In this document: in pieces, positions 17,910 to 31,700 of the stretch
How positions within the stretch are numbered: position 1 is the first letter of the stretch
Layout of the letters: each line of letters starts with the position of its first letter
Translations under genes and position numbers: made by a program
The notes under the pieces: generated by a model
Seen by the model: only the letters and a program-made list of their open reading frames with translations
Told to the model about the DNA's origin: nothing
Databases searched by the model: none
Assembly (NCBI RefSeq): GCF_002803515.1
Contig: NZ_PHQX01000001.1
Span: 3,224,001 to 3,288,000, forward strand
DNA: 64,000 nucleotides
From: Stenotrophomonas lactitubi
Lineage (GTDB): Bacteria > Pseudomonadota > Gammaproteobacteria > Xanthomonadales > Xanthomonadaceae
Direction of reading: 5' to 3'

Positions 17910-18935
17910 TCAGGGTGCCGGTACCCGGGCCAGCAGCTCCTGCACCAGGCGCTCACCATCCCACCCTTCGGCGACGGCTTCATAGCTGGGCAGGACCCTG
18001 TGGCGCAGCACATCGGCGGCCACGGCACGCACGTCGTCGGGGGTGACGAAATCACGCCCAGCCAACCACGCCCGCGCCCGTGCGCATCGTTCCAGTGCGA
18101 TGGAGCCACGGGGGCTGGCGCCCCAGGCAATACGGCGCGCCAGCGAGGCGTCGTAGCGCGAAGGGTCGCGCGAGGCCAGCACCAGTTCGATCAGATAGCG
18201 CTCCAGCGCGGGGGCCATGTGCAGCTCCAGCACCTCGCGGCGCGCGTCGAAGACATCCTGCATCGGCAGTTTTTCCGGCGCCGCTGCGGCCTCGCCAAGC
18301 GCACCCCGGGCACGCTCGCGGGCAAGCCGCAGAATCTCCGACTCGGCCGCCTGGTCCGGATAACCAATGCATACGTGCATCAGGAAACGATCCAGCTGCG
18401 CTTCCGGCAGCGGGAACGTGCCTTCCTGCTCGATCGGATTCTGCGTGGCCATCACCAGGAACAGCGATGGCAGCGCGTAGGTGTGGCGGCCGACGGTGAC
18501 CTGGCGTTCCCCCATCGCTTCCAGCAGCGCGGACTGCACTTTGGCCGGCGCGCGGTTGATTTCATCGGCCAGCAGGATCGGGTGGAAGATCGGCCCCGGC
18601 ACGAACTCGAAACGCCCTTCCTGCGGGCGCCAGATCTCGGTGCCGGTCAGGTCGGAAGGCAGCAGGTCCGGGGTGAACTGCACCCGTGCGAAGTCTGCTT
18701 CCAGCCGCGCCGCCAAGGCCCGGATGGCCGTGGTCTTGGCCAGGCCCGGTGCACCTTCCACCAGCAGGTGGCCATCGGCCAGCAAGGCGATCAGAAGGCG
18801 TTCGACCAGCGCCGCCTGACCGACGATCTCGGCCGACAGTGCATCTCGCAGGTCGCTGAAAGCGGCATGCAGGCGCGAGGTGACGGGGGCAGGCGGCGGA
18901 GAAATGGATTCGGGCATCGGCGGAGGCAGGTTCAT
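17910..18935 (-). CDS. MoxR-family AAA+ ATPase
   Basis: AAA+ ATPase (341 aa) thought to act as a chaperone for VWA-domain partners. Walker A is VEGAPGLAKTTAIRAL, Walker B is LLADEINRAP, followed by ALLEAMGERQVTVG and sensor-type ATQNPIEQEGTFPLPEAQLDRF, all diagnostic for MoxR. The ATG at 18935 begins just upstream of conserved sequence; a longer in-frame reading runs into the SMAG cluster and is excluded. First gene of a six-gene operon in which the downstream junctions are 4-base overlaps or an 8-base gap, so the set is almost certainly cotranscribed. Confidence 0.92.
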   Translation of the reverse strand: MNLPPPMPESISPPPAPVTSRLHAAFSDLRDALSAEIVGQAALVERLLIALLADGHLLVEGAPGLAKTTAIRALAARLEADFARVQFTPDLLPSDLTGTEIWRPQEGRFEFVPGPIFHPILLADEINRAPAKVQSALLEAMGERQVTVGRHTYALPSLFLVMATQNPIEQEGTFPLPEAQLDRFLMHVCIGYPDQAAESEILRLARERARGALGEAAAAPEKLPMQDVFDARREVLELHMAPALERYLIELVLASRDPSRYDASLARRIAWGASPRGSIALERCARARAWLAGRDFVTPDDVRAVAADVLRHRVLPSYEAVAEGWDGERLVQELLARVPAP

Positions 18936-19022
18936 GGGGGCCTTTGACCGGCGCAGGATGGCTCGGGTTCCCCACATCATCGCAGGCCGTCCGGCTGCTG
19001 GCATCAAGAACGGCTGAACAGC

Positions 19023-19180
19023 CTCCACGCATGGCGTGGATCTACTCACCCATCCACGCATGGCGTGGATCTACTGGAGGGACATGGCGTGGATCTACTC
19101 GCCCATCCACGCATGGCGTGGATCTACTGGAGGGACATGGCGTGGATCTACTGACCCATCCACGCATGGCGTGGATCTAC
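19023..19180. repeat. Tandem SMAG cluster with 53-base period
   Basis: Six GTAG-led palindromes (read on the minus strand as GTAGATCCACGCCATGCGTGGA) end at 19045, 19074, 19098, 19127, 19151 and 19180. The block 19051-19103, holding one full and one left-truncated copy, is repeated nearly exactly at 19104-19156 and again begins at 19157. This is a recent tandem amplification. It lies between the pilQ 3' end and the MoxR operon start, possibly overlapping the MoxR promoter region. No gene seen in 18936-19241. Confidence 0.85.
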
Positions 19181-19241
19181 TGGCGCAAACGACGCGGGGC
19201 CGCACGTGGCGGCCCCGGTCGGATGCAACAGGTGCAACGTC

Positions 19242-21224
19242 TCAGTTCTGGCGCGCCACGCGCAGGACCTTCGGGGTCACGAACACCAGCAGTTCGGCCT
19301 TGTCCTTGTTGCGACCGCGCTTCTTGAACAGGTTGCCGAGGAAGGGCACGTCGCCCAGGAACGGCACCTTGCTGACACTGTTGCGGTCGGTGAACTCATA
19401 CACGCCACCGATCACCACGGTCTGCCCATCTTCCACCAGCACGGCGGTATTGACCTCGCGGCGGTTGATGTTGGGCACCTGGCCGTAGCCTTCCAGCACG
19501 ATGTAGCTTTCGACCTCATCCTTCTTCACCGCCATGTTGAGGAACACGCGGTTGTCGTTGGTGATCGTCGGGGTGACCTTCAGTTCCAGCACCACTTCCT
19601 TGAACTGCACGTTCGGGGTAGCTGCACCGCCGGCACCGCCACCACTGATGGTGACATAGCCGATTTCCTTGCCCTGCTTGATCAACGCTTCACGCTGATT
19701 GGTGGTGACCACGCGCGGGTTGGAGATCACTTCGCCGCGCGATTCTTCCTGCATGGCCGACAGTTCGACGTCCAGCAGGTAGCCCGCGTTGAGGATCGAC
19801 AATGCCAGCGAGCCCGGATTGCTGGCCGCTGCCACTGGCAGGTTCCAGTTCAGCCCGCGGGTGATGGCCGAACCGACCGACACCGGCGGCGGACCCACGC
19901 GGCCACCGGCGATCCAGTCGCGCTCAGCCTTCGCATTGGCGTTGTTGGCGTCCACCTGCGACTGGCGGGTCTTGGCGTTGGCTTCCAGGTTGCCGCTGAA
20001 GTACACGTTGTCGCGGCTGCCGCTGACGCCGAACTTGGCACCCAGTTCGCGGGCGAAGGTATCGGTGGCGATGACGATGCGGCTCTCGATCAGCACCTGG
20101 TCGACCGGGCGGTCGATCACGTTGATCAGCTCGCGCATCCGCGCGATCTTCTTCGGGATGTCGCTGATCATCAGCGTGTTGGTGCGTTCGTCTGCGACGA
20201 TGCGGCCACGCGCGGACAGGAAACCACTGTCTTCCTGCGACGCCGACCCGCTGCCACCCTGACCACCACCGCCGCCACCACCGGAGCCGCCGATGCCCTT
20301 GGCCTCGGTCAGTGCTTTGAAGATCTGTGTGGCACTGTGATAGTTGATCTGGACGTAGTCGGTCATCAGATCTTCGCGGTTCTCGATCGCGATGCGAGCG
20401 TCTTCCTTCTCCTGCTCGAACTTGGCCAGCTCGGACTGCGGCGCAACCCACACCACGCTGCCGTCACGACGCTTGTCCAGGCCCTTGGCACGCAGCACGA
20501 TATCCAGCGCCTGGTCCCACGGCACGTTGACCAGGCGCAGGGTCACATTGCCCTGCACCGAGTCGGAGGCCACCACGTTCAGATTCGACTCTTCGGCAAT
20601 CAGCTGCAAGACAGTGCGCACGGGCACGTCCTGGAAGTTGAAGGTCACCGGCTTGCCGGCGTAGCCGCGCTGCGGCACGCCCTTGGCGGCCTGGGTCACG
20701 CTGCCGGCAGTGACGGCGCCAACGGCGGCCTGGGCCTGCCGCGGGCTGATCTCCACCACATACTCGTTGCCACTCTGGTAGGCCAGTGACTCGACCGGAC
20801 CGCCGGTGCTCAGCACCAGCTGGGTGCCGGCCCCGGACGGCTTGGCGTCGATGCGCTGCACCGGGGTGGCGAAGTCGGTGACGTTCATCGGCTTCTGCAG
20901 ATTGGCCGGCAGGCGTGCGTTGCCGACATCGACAACCACGCTGTTGCCCTGGCTGCGCAGGTCGGGCATGGCGCCCTGGCCGTCGAACTGCAGGATCAGG
21001 CGGCCCGCGCCGTCATCGCCACGCTTGAAGTCGATGCGTGCGACCGAAAGGCCTGCCGGCGCAGCGGCCGGCGTCGCCGCCAGCGCAGTGCCGGTCGGCT
21101 TTTCCGACGGTGCGGCGGCCAGCGCCGGAGCGCAGGCCAGCATCAACGCGACTCCCAGCGCGCTGATGCGGTTCAAGGTAGAGCGCCGGATGGGACGCAG
21201 CCCCTTGGCTTGGTGAAAGGTCAT
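19242..21224 (-). CDS. pilQ: Type IV pilus secretin PilQ
   Basis: Outer-membrane secretin through which type IV pili are extruded (660 aa). A signal peptide ends near residue 37 (ALA|AA), followed by an N-terminal AMIN-type domain that binds peptidoglycan, a secretin/TonB short N-terminal domain (VTFNFQDVPVRTVLQLIAEESNLNVV, quoted in parts: FNFQDVPVRTVLQ), an N1-type domain interrupted by a Gly/Ser-rich linker near 315-335, and the C-terminal secretin barrel (VLIESRIVIA; VPFLGDVPFLGNLFK). Last gene of pilMNOPQ; 21 bases follow the pilP stop. A SMAG cluster lies just downstream. Confidence 0.95.
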   Translation of the reverse strand: MTFHQAKGLRPIRRSTLNRISALGVALMLACAPALAAAPSEKPTGTALAATPAAAPAGLSVARIDFKRGDDGAGRLILQFDGQGAMPDLRSQGNSVVVDVGNARLPANLQKPMNVTDFATPVQRIDAKPSGAGTQLVLSTGGPVESLAYQSGNEYVVEISPRQAQAAVGAVTAGSVTQAAKGVPQRGYAGKPVTFNFQDVPVRTVLQLIAEESNLNVVASDSVQGNVTLRLVNVPWDQALDIVLRAKGLDKRRDGSVVWVAPQSELAKFEQEKEDARIAIENREDLMTDYVQINYHSATQIFKALTEAKGIGGSGGGGGGGQGGSGSASQEDSGFLSARGRIVADERTNTLMISDIPKKIARMRELINVIDRPVDQVLIESRIVIATDTFARELGAKFGVSGSRDNVYFSGNLEANAKTRQSQVDANNANAKAERDWIAGGRVGPPPVSVGSAITRGLNWNLPVAAASNPGSLALSILNAGYLLDVELSAMQEESRGEVISNPRVVTTNQREALIKQGKEIGYVTISGGGAGGAATPNVQFKEVVLELKVTPTITNDNRVFLNMAVKKDEVESYIVLEGYGQVPNINRREVNTAVLVEDGQTVVIGGVYEFTDRNSVSKVPFLGDVPFLGNLFKKRGRNKDKAELLVFVTPKVLRVARQN

Positions 21225-21245
21225 CGTGCTATCCCCAGTAAACGA

Positions 21246-21782
21246 TCATTGATCTTCCAGCGCGAGTGTTGCTGGACGTTCCAGCCAGCCACCCGCGCCA
21301 TCCGGCACCAGTTCGATCAGCTCCACGCGGTCTTCGAAGACCGCGGTGACCCGCCCGTCGCTCTGCCCCAGGTAACCGCCGGGACGCACCCGGTAGGTCA
21401 CCTTGTCCGGCCCCATCACCAGCGCCACGGTGCCGGCGCCTGTTCCGATGGTGCCGACCATGTCCAGCGCGTCAAGCGGGAAGCCTTCCATCGGCTCCTT
21501 GCGTCGGTTCGGATCTGGCCGCAGTCCCCCATTCCCCTGCTGCGGGTTGGTCCAGGCATCGGTGAACGGATCGCGCATGCCCTGCGCGGAATACTCGAAG
21601 GTCTCGAACTGCTGCATCACCGGCAGCGGCTCCAGCGGCTGCGCCGGTCGCGCACGCTCGCTTTCGACCCACTTTTCCAGGTTGGGCGCATCACCCGGCG
21701 TGCTGGTCACGCCGCGGCCGCAGGCGGCCAGCAGCAGCACCGTCAACGCCATCCCACCACGTGCAATGAAGGAACGGATCAC
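21246..21782 (-). CDS. pilP: Type IV pilus assembly lipoprotein PilP
   Basis: Inner-membrane lipoprotein (178 aa) linking the PilMNO platform to PilQ. The lipobox is LLAAC (C21), and the C-terminal half has the compact beta domain with LDALDMVGTIGTGAGTVALV and YRVRPGGYLGQSDGRVT, matching PilP. Its start overlaps the pilO stop by 4 bases. Position between pilO and pilQ is the standard order. Confidence 0.93.
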   Translation of the reverse strand: MIRSFIARGGMALTVLLLAACGRGVTSTPGDAPNLEKWVESERARPAQPLEPLPVMQQFETFEYSAQGMRDPFTDAWTNPQQGNGGLRPDPNRRKEPMEGFPLDALDMVGTIGTGAGTVALVMGPDKVTYRVRPGGYLGQSDGRVTAVFEDRVELIELVPDGAGGWLERPATLALEDQ

Positions 21783-22435
21783 TTCTTCGCCTCCTTGCCC
21801 GCTTCAGCCTTCTGCTGTTCCTCGACCTCGGCCTCATCCAGGTAACGGTAGGTCTTGACCGTACCGGACAGTTCAAGCGCACCGGCACGGATGTTGCCGC
21901 CGGTCTTGTCCTTGGGCTTGAGGTTGATGTCGTGCATGGTCAGGATCACCACCCGCGGCAGCGAGGCCACGCCGCTGACGAAGGCACCGAACTGATGGTA
22001 ACTACCCACCATCCGCAGCTTGATCGGCTTCTCGGCGTAGAACTCCTTGATCTGCTCCTGCTCGGGTTCAAACAGCTCGTTGGCCAGGCCGCTGGACAGT
22101 GCGGTCTGCGAGATGTCGATGATCAGGTCAGGCATCTCGGTCTTGCTCGGCAGCTGCCGCAGCATCTGCTGCAGGACCTGCTCCATCTGTGCCAGCTGCT
22201 GCTTCAACGGTTCCAGGTTGACCGCGCGTTCCTGTTCCTTGGTGAACTCGGCACGCAGTTCGGTTTCCCGCGACTCCAGACCGGCCAGTTCCTCGCGCTT
22301 GCCGCTGACCAGCAGCATCCAAAGCACGAACATGATGACCAGGGCGATCAGCGAGCAGAACACGATCTTCGCGTTCCTCGGCCAGTTGCCGATGTCGTTG
22401 AAGTCCAGGTTCTTGATGTCGACTTTCTTGCTCAT
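21779..22435 (-). CDS. pilO: Type IV pilus alignment protein PilO
   Basis: Bitopic inner-membrane protein (218 aa) that pairs with PilN. A short cytoplasmic N-terminus with NLDFNDIGNWP is followed by one membrane segment at about 24-44 (IVFCSLIALVIMFVLWMLLV), a periplasmic coiled coil, and a ferredoxin-like C-terminal domain (SYHQFGAFVSGVASLPRVV). Both ends overlap neighbours by 4 bases. All features match the family. Confidence 0.94.
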   Translation of the reverse strand: MSKKVDIKNLDFNDIGNWPRNAKIVFCSLIALVIMFVLWMLLVSGKREELAGLESRETELRAEFTKEQERAVNLEPLKQQLAQMEQVLQQMLRQLPSKTEMPDLIIDISQTALSSGLANELFEPEQEQIKEFYAEKPIKLRMVGSYHQFGAFVSGVASLPRVVILTMHDINLKPKDKTGGNIRAGALELSGTVKTYRYLDEAEVEEQQKAEAGKEAKK

Positions 22436-23327
22436 GCGCGATCCCCCTGCAGCGGGGCGTGGAAGGCCTGCGGCGGCTGCGCCAGGCGGCTGCCCTCAGG
22501 CTTGGGTGCGGGTGCGGCCTGCGCTGGCTTGGCCGGCGCAGGTGCTGCCGCCGGTGCCGGGGCCTGTGCCGGAGCAGTTGCAGGCGTGGCTGCCGGTGCC
22601 GGCGTCGATCCCGGCGCTGGTGCGGCAGCAGCCGGCGCTGCCGCGTCGGGCCCTGCGCTGAGCGGTGCGACGGTCGGTGCCACCGGCGCGGTGCCGGCCA
22701 CGCTGCCATCAGGGTTCAGGCCTGGAGTGGCCGCTGCTTCCTCGCTCTGCGCGGGCAGCTTGACCTTGACCTTGAACACGTACGGCAACGCCTTGATGTC
22801 AGCCACCGGGCCGGTCGCGCGCCCTTCCTTGTCCTTGTCCGGCTCACGCGCCTCGATGATCGCCAGCTCCGGATTGGTCATCCAGCCAGAGACTTCCAGG
22901 TTGCGCATGTAGGCCGAGACACGGGCGTTGGACTGGGTGCGGCCTTCCAGCGTCAGCACGTCGCCTTCCTGCTGCAGAGCGGTGAGCACCACGCCATCGG
23001 GGATGGTGCGGACCAGCGCATCGAACAGGTGGACCATCTGCGAGCGCTTGGCCTGCAGCTGCTCGATCACGGCCTTGCGGGCCAGCAATCGATTCTTCTG
23101 CTCGTCAAGGCGGTCGATTTCCTTGTTCTGCTCCTTGACCTTGTCGATCTCGGTCTGCAGGTAGGCGTTGCGATCGCTCTGCCCGCTGACCTGCATGTCG
23201 TAGTAGAACCAGATCAACAGCGACAGCAGCAGGCCACCAAGGGCGGCCATGCCCAGCATGATGCCGAACTCGCGCTGGCGTTGCTTGCGCCGTTCGGCGC
23301 GCCAGGGCAATAGATTGATGCGTGCCA

Positions 23328-23328
<1 letters not shown>
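22432..23328 (-). CDS. pilN: Type IV pilus protein PilN with Pro/Ala-rich C-terminal extension
   Basis: Bitopic inner-membrane protein that binds PilM through the N-terminal motif INLLPWR (residues 4-10) and pairs with PilO in the periplasm. One membrane segment lies at about 24-43, followed by a coiled coil and a ferredoxin-like domain ending near residue 200. It is 298 aa, longer than typical PilN (about 200), because of a low-complexity Pro/Ala-rich tail from about 203 to 298. The ATG at 23328 shares one base with the pilM stop (TGATG), and the end overlaps pilO. Confidence 0.92.
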
Positions 23329-27030
<3,702 letters not shown>

Positions 27031-27048
27031 TAAGGCCAGGCTTGGTGG

Positions 27049-27144
27049 GTGCCAACCTTGGTTGGCACTGCCCTTTGTAGAGCCGAGCCCATGCTCGGCT
27101 CAGGGGGCCCGCGGTAGAACAGCCGAGCATAGGCTCGGCTCTAC
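27049..27144. repeat. Palindrome GTGCCAAC-CTTG-GTTGGCAC and inverted SMAG pair
   Basis: A perfect hairpin at 27049-27068 is followed by GTAGAGCCGAGC-type SMAG units in opposite orientations at 27077-27101 and 27121-27144. They occupy most of the 237-base gap between the PBP1A gene and the next gene and may close the PBP1A transcript. Confidence 0.8.
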
Positions 27145-27267
27145 AGCATCAACGGCACCCTCTTGCTCGGGTAAACGCCGACCCTCGTTGGCACCTCCGT
27201 TAAATACCCACGCAGATGTCACATGCCTGCGCTAGTCTGTGGCCAGGTCGCAACAGGGAGTCATCGC

Positions 27268-27912
27268 ATGCACCGCGCCCACCAGCATGCTGCCAGCCAG
27301 ACCCGCGAACGGCGTCATCGCCTCGCCCACGAAGCCGCCCGGCTGATGGCCGAAGGCGGAATCCGCGACTTCCACCAGGCCAAACTCAAGGCCGCCAGCC
27401 GTCTTGGCATCCACGACGATGCCTCGCTGCCCCGCAACGTCGAGATCGAACAGGCCCTGCGCGAGTACCAGCGGCTGTTTTCCGGCCCCCAACACGGCAA
27501 CGAACTGCAGCGGCGGCGCGAGTCCGCGTTGCGCGCGCTGGAGTTCCTGCACGGCTTCTCGCCGCGCCTGGCCGGCCCCGTGCTGGACGGCACCGCCGAC
27601 GCAAACAGCCCCGTGCAGCTGCACCTGCACAGCGACGACCCGGAGGCGGTGCATCGCTTCCTGGACGAACATCGCATCCCCGCCGAATCGCGTACGCGGC
27701 GCCTGCGGCTCGACCGCGAGCGCAACCTGGACGTACCGGTGTGGGTGTTCAGCGCCGAAGAATTGACCTTCGACCTGGCGGTACTGCCCTACGACGCCCT
27801 GCGCCAGGCGCCGCTGTCGCCGGTGGATGAGAAGCCCATGCGCCGGGCGTCGGCCACGCAGTTGCGGCAGTTGCTGGCCGAAATGGAGATCACCGCCTAC
27901 ATCGGCGGATGA
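27268..27912 (+). CDS. Conserved protein of unknown function, possibly nucleotidyltransferase-like
   Basis: Soluble protein of 214 aa with no signal peptide or membrane segment. It opens with a helical RERRHRLAHEAARLMAEGGI segment, then REYQRLFSGPQ, and a central GTADANSPVQLHLHSDDPEAVHRFL that loosely resembles a nucleotidyltransferase fold. I recognise the overall pattern from conserved uncharacterised proteins in Pseudomonas and xanthomonads but cannot name a function. The ATG at 27268 follows AGGGAG at 7 bases, so an in-frame start 45 bases upstream is rejected. A SMAG palindrome begins six bases after its stop. Confidence 0.75.
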   Translation: MHRAHQHAASQTRERRHRLAHEAARLMAEGGIRDFHQAKLKAASRLGIHDDASLPRNVEIEQALREYQRLFSGPQHGNELQRRRESALRALEFLHGFSPRLAGPVLDGTADANSPVQLHLHSDDPEAVHRFLDEHRIPAESRTRRLRLDRERNLDVPVWVFSAEELTFDLAVLPYDALRQAPLSPVDEKPMRRASATQLRQLLAEMEITAYIGG

Positions 27913-27917
27913 CCGGC

Positions 27918-27992
27918 GTAGAGCCGAGCCCATGCTCGGCTCGGGGCTGCCGCGATCTGCGCGGAGAGCAGCCGAGCATGGCTCGGCGCTAC
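27918..27992. repeat. Inverted SMAG pair between convergent genes
   Basis: GTAG-led palindromes with the GAGCCGAGC stem lie at 27918-27942 (plus) and 27969-27992 (minus). The GTAG of the second supplies the TAG stop codon of the convergent membrane-protein gene. Confidence 0.8.
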
Positions 27993-28726
27993 GGGAAGAT
28001 CAGCTTTTCCTCGGACGGGGTCGCCAATCGTGCCAGCCACGGCACCGCAGCACGGTACGGATACTCGGCCATCATGCGCGCATGCATCTTCTGCAGGTCA
28101 TGCAGGTGCCAGGCGTGCGAATACACGTCCTGGAAATCATCCGCCCAGCCACTGCGCACGCGCATGCGTTCGCCATCAAGATTCGGCACCAGGTACCACG
28201 GCACCTGCAGGATCTCGGCCAGCGCCTTGTTGCGTACGGCGCTCTCGCGTCCCGACCGCTGCAGCTGTTCGATGCGGAAACTCACGCGGCGGCAGGGGAA
28301 AGGCATGCAGGCACCGGTAGCGTTGATGTAATCGGCGATATCCGCGTACATGTCCGCCTGCAGCTTCATCGGTACCGGGTCCTGCAGCGTCTGCCGCACC
28401 CGCAGCGTGCGCTGGGTGCTGCCGCGGATCTCCGCGGCGCTGTAGAAGGGATGACCCGGCGTCGTGCCGCCGTGGCGCACCAGCACGATGCGATGGATCG
28501 CTTCGTCGGTCAGCACTTCCACCCGCACGGCGGCGGCTTCCGGATGGATGCGCGGCTGCGGCACGTTCACCACGCGCCAGAACCCCCACACCATCAACCC
28601 CATGCAGATCATCAACACCAGGCACGCCAGCGTCCACGTATCCATGTCGTGGGTGACGTAGCGGATGCGGGCGCGCCAGACGTAGTAGCGCCGGTAGGTC
28701 ATGAAACGGCTCATGAAGCTGTACAT
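27989..28726 (-). CDS. Single-span membrane protein of unknown function at the end of the adhesion island
   Basis: Protein of 245 aa with one membrane segment at about residues 31-51 (LACLVLMICMGLMVWGFW) after a basic, Tyr/Arg-rich cytoplasmic N-terminus; the remaining 190 residues would be periplasmic. No catalytic motif recognised. The ATG at 28726 is preceded by AGAGGAAA on the minus strand, so an earlier in-frame start is rejected. It lies 69 bases after the trimeric autotransporter on the same strand, and small inner-membrane partners of such adhesins are known elsewhere, so an export or stability role is possible but unproven. Confidence 0.65.
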   Translation of the reverse strand: MYSFMSRFMTYRRYYVWRARIRYVTHDMDTWTLACLVLMICMGLMVWGFWRVVNVPQPRIHPEAAAVRVEVLTDEAIHRIVLVRHGGTTPGHPFYSAAEIRGSTQRTLRVRQTLQDPVPMKLQADMYADIADYINATGACMPFPCRRVSFRIEQLQRSGRESAVRNKALAEILQVPWYLVPNLDGERMRVRSGWADDFQDVYSHAWHLHDLQKMHARMMAEYPYRAAVPWLARLATPSEEKLIFP

Positions 28727-28795
28727 CGCAATTTCCTCTGCAATGGCCCCGGCGCGGCGGGGCTCGTTACGCGCACCACACCGGGGCGCCATGGC

Positions 28796-31700
28796 TTACC
28801 AGCCGATGCCCACACCCACGCCCATGCTGCGCTCACCGCTGTTGGTGAACGCACCATTGAGGCTGAAGGTGGCTGAGCCCTTGTCGTTGAGTACGCGCTG
28901 GTAACCCACCGCCATGGCCGATTCGCCCTCGGCGTAGCCCACGCCCGCGCCGAGGCGGTTGTAGGTGGCCAGGCCAGCGGTGTTCATGGCCATGGCCGTC
29001 TGCGCACTGCTCATCGCCGCCATGCGGTTGAAGCGCTTGTCCATCTTGTCCAGGCGACGCTCGAAGTTGCTGATGGCACCATCGGTGTACTCGTTGGCGC
29101 GGGCCAGCATCTTCTCCAGTTCAGCGGTATCGACCTGCGGCGTGGGCGACGGCGTGTCGTCCTTCTTCGATTTCGGCTGCGGCGTAGGCGAAGTGCCCTC
29201 GCCTGCCGAGGCCACCTGCGGCGAATCGCTGGCTTCCGGCGTCGGCGTGACCTGATCGGTCGGCGCGGCCGAAGCGGTAGCCAGCGCACGCGACTGCGGC
29301 TGGCCATCGACGCGCTGCTCCAGACCATCCATGCGGCCATTGAGCTGCTGTTGCACCGCGTGCAGCTGGCCACCGTTGACCGCCTCGCGGCTGCCAGCCG
29401 CGATCAGGCCGTTGGCCACGTTGGAGATGACCATGCCGTTGGCGCCCGCCAGGGTGAGCTGGGCGGTGCCGTCGCTGCGGGTGGAGGGCGTTTCCTGGAA
29501 GACCGAACGGAGCTGGGTTTCGACGCGGTCCATGCGAGAGCCGGTGGTGACTACGGCGGAGTCCAAGGTGGTGAGAGCGTCGTTGACGGTGCTCTGGTGC
29601 TGACCCTGGATGTTGAATCCGGGGGTGGTGACGTTGCCGTTTGCGTCGATATCGCCGCCGAGGGTGGACAGGGCACCGCGGAGCTGGCCGATGGTGGCTG
29701 CGTCGTTGGCGTTGCGGCCGTTGGCTACGTTGACGAGGCGACGCTGGAGAGCCCCTTCTCCGAACGAAACAGTAAGAGCATCTCTGGCGATAGAACCACT
29801 ACCAATGGCAACACTATAGTTGGCACCCGCCTGGACTGAGCTCGCAGCGCCTATTGCAATGCCCTTCTCCGCGTCAACCACCGACCTTACACCCACGGCG
29901 AAGCCATCCTCCGCAGATTCCATGACATGCGCGGCACGACCAAGAGCGACAGAGTTCTTGCCTCCTGCGCGGGAGAAACTGCCCAACGCAGTCGCGCCCT
30001 CGCCAACTCCCACTGCCGAATCACCTAGCGCAACACCCACCAAACCAGCTCTTGCGGAAACTGCCGGACCGGCTGAGCCTACCGACAGGAACCGTTGTGA
30101 ATCCTCCAGATCAGTAAGTCTGCTGTTTGTCGTATACAACTGCCCGCCGTTGACGGCATCACTGCTCGATGCCGAACTGATATCACCATCGGCCAGACCG
30201 GTAATCCGAGCGCCAGCAAAGTCAATCGGACCTTGGCGAGTAAAGCCAGCCAGGCCCTTTCGCTGCTCCTTCATCTGATCGATCTCGCTTCTGTTGTCGG
30301 CGATATCTTGCTTGGCTGCATACAGCTGGCTACCAGTCACCGCATCGCGGCTACCAGCGGCAATACGACCATCGGCCAGATTCGACAGAACCATGCCTTG
30401 CGCACCTGCCAGATTAAGCTGACCAACTCCATCCACCCGGGTCGAGGGTGATTGTTGGAACGTCGCACGCAGCTGACCTTCGAGGCCATCTACGCGAATG
30501 TCTGACCTGACCACTGCACCATCGAGTGCAGCCAAGGCATCTCCGACATTGTTCTGCTTGCCACCTTGCACGCTATAGGCTGGCCCGACAACGTTCCCCA
30601 AAGCATCCAAGCCTGCACCGCCACCCAGCCCGGCAAGAGTTTCGTTGAGCTGTGCGATTGTGGAGACGTCACCCTCTGCGATACCTCGACTTACATTAAC
30701 CAGTCGGCGCTGGTACAAACTCGTCCCAAAGGAGACGGTGTCAGATTCCCTTGCAATTGATCCAGCCCCCACGGCGACGGACCTGGCCGCACCCGCTTCA
30801 ACCCTACTATTCGCGCCAACCGCCGTTGTTTCAACTGCCGCTGCGCGTGAACCGGCACCGAGCGCGAAAGAACTCTCCGCCCCCTTCTCCACAAGCGCCC
30901 CTCTGCCGAGGGCTACAGAGTTCTTGCCACTAGCGTTGGCATATGCCCCTACCGCGGTTCCTCCCTCATGTTCAACGCTTGCCTGCGCCGAATCACCGAT
31001 GGCCACACCAAAGGCGCCCGACCTAGCGGCTTCGCTGAGGCTGTCACTTCCAATACTCAGGAACTTCCCGGCACTCTCGATTGCATTGACGCGCTCATTG
31101 GTCGCAAACAACTGCCCGCCATTCACCGCATCCGTGCTGGTCGCAGAACTGATATCCCCCGCTGCCACACCCGATACCCGCGCACCTTCCATGTCCACCA
31201 GGCGACGATCAGCACTGAACTTGACCACGCCATCCAGGTCCGGATCGAAGTTATCGAAGTCAGCACGCAGCGCGTCCAGCTCGACCCGGTTGTCGGCGAT
31301 ACGCCCGTCCTGATCCGCCAGCTGCTGCGCATGCCCGGCCAGGGCCTGTTGCTGCGTCTCCACCGTGGTATTGGTCGCAAACAGCTGCTGTCCGGTCACC
31401 GCATCCGTGCTGCCCGCGCCAAGCGTTCCGTTGGCGATGTTGTAGATGCGTCGCTTGCCACCGCTCTTGTTCGCCACATCCACGATGGTCCCAGTGTTCT
31501 CCGCACCCAGACGAACGTTGCCACTGGCAGACACTTGGCCCACCAGTCCTCCCAAGGCATCCGCCTTCTGCACAGCGCCATCGGCTACACCACGGGCGGC
31601 GTCGGCCGCCGTCTTCGCCGCGGTTGCGGCCGTGCGCACACTGGTCACTTCGCTATTGGTGGCATTGAGCTGCTGCCCAGTCACTGCATCAGTGCTGGAC

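Noticed and set aside
18936..19061. Longer MoxR protein starting at 19061
   Set aside because: The extra residues come from SMAG repeat DNA and have no resemblance to MoxR N-termini; the ATG at 18935 is sufficient.
19023..19180. Regularly spaced repeats resembling a short CRISPR array
   Set aside because: The repeated unit is itself a SMAG palindrome, the intervening bases are nearly identical rather than unique spacers, and no cas genes are present.
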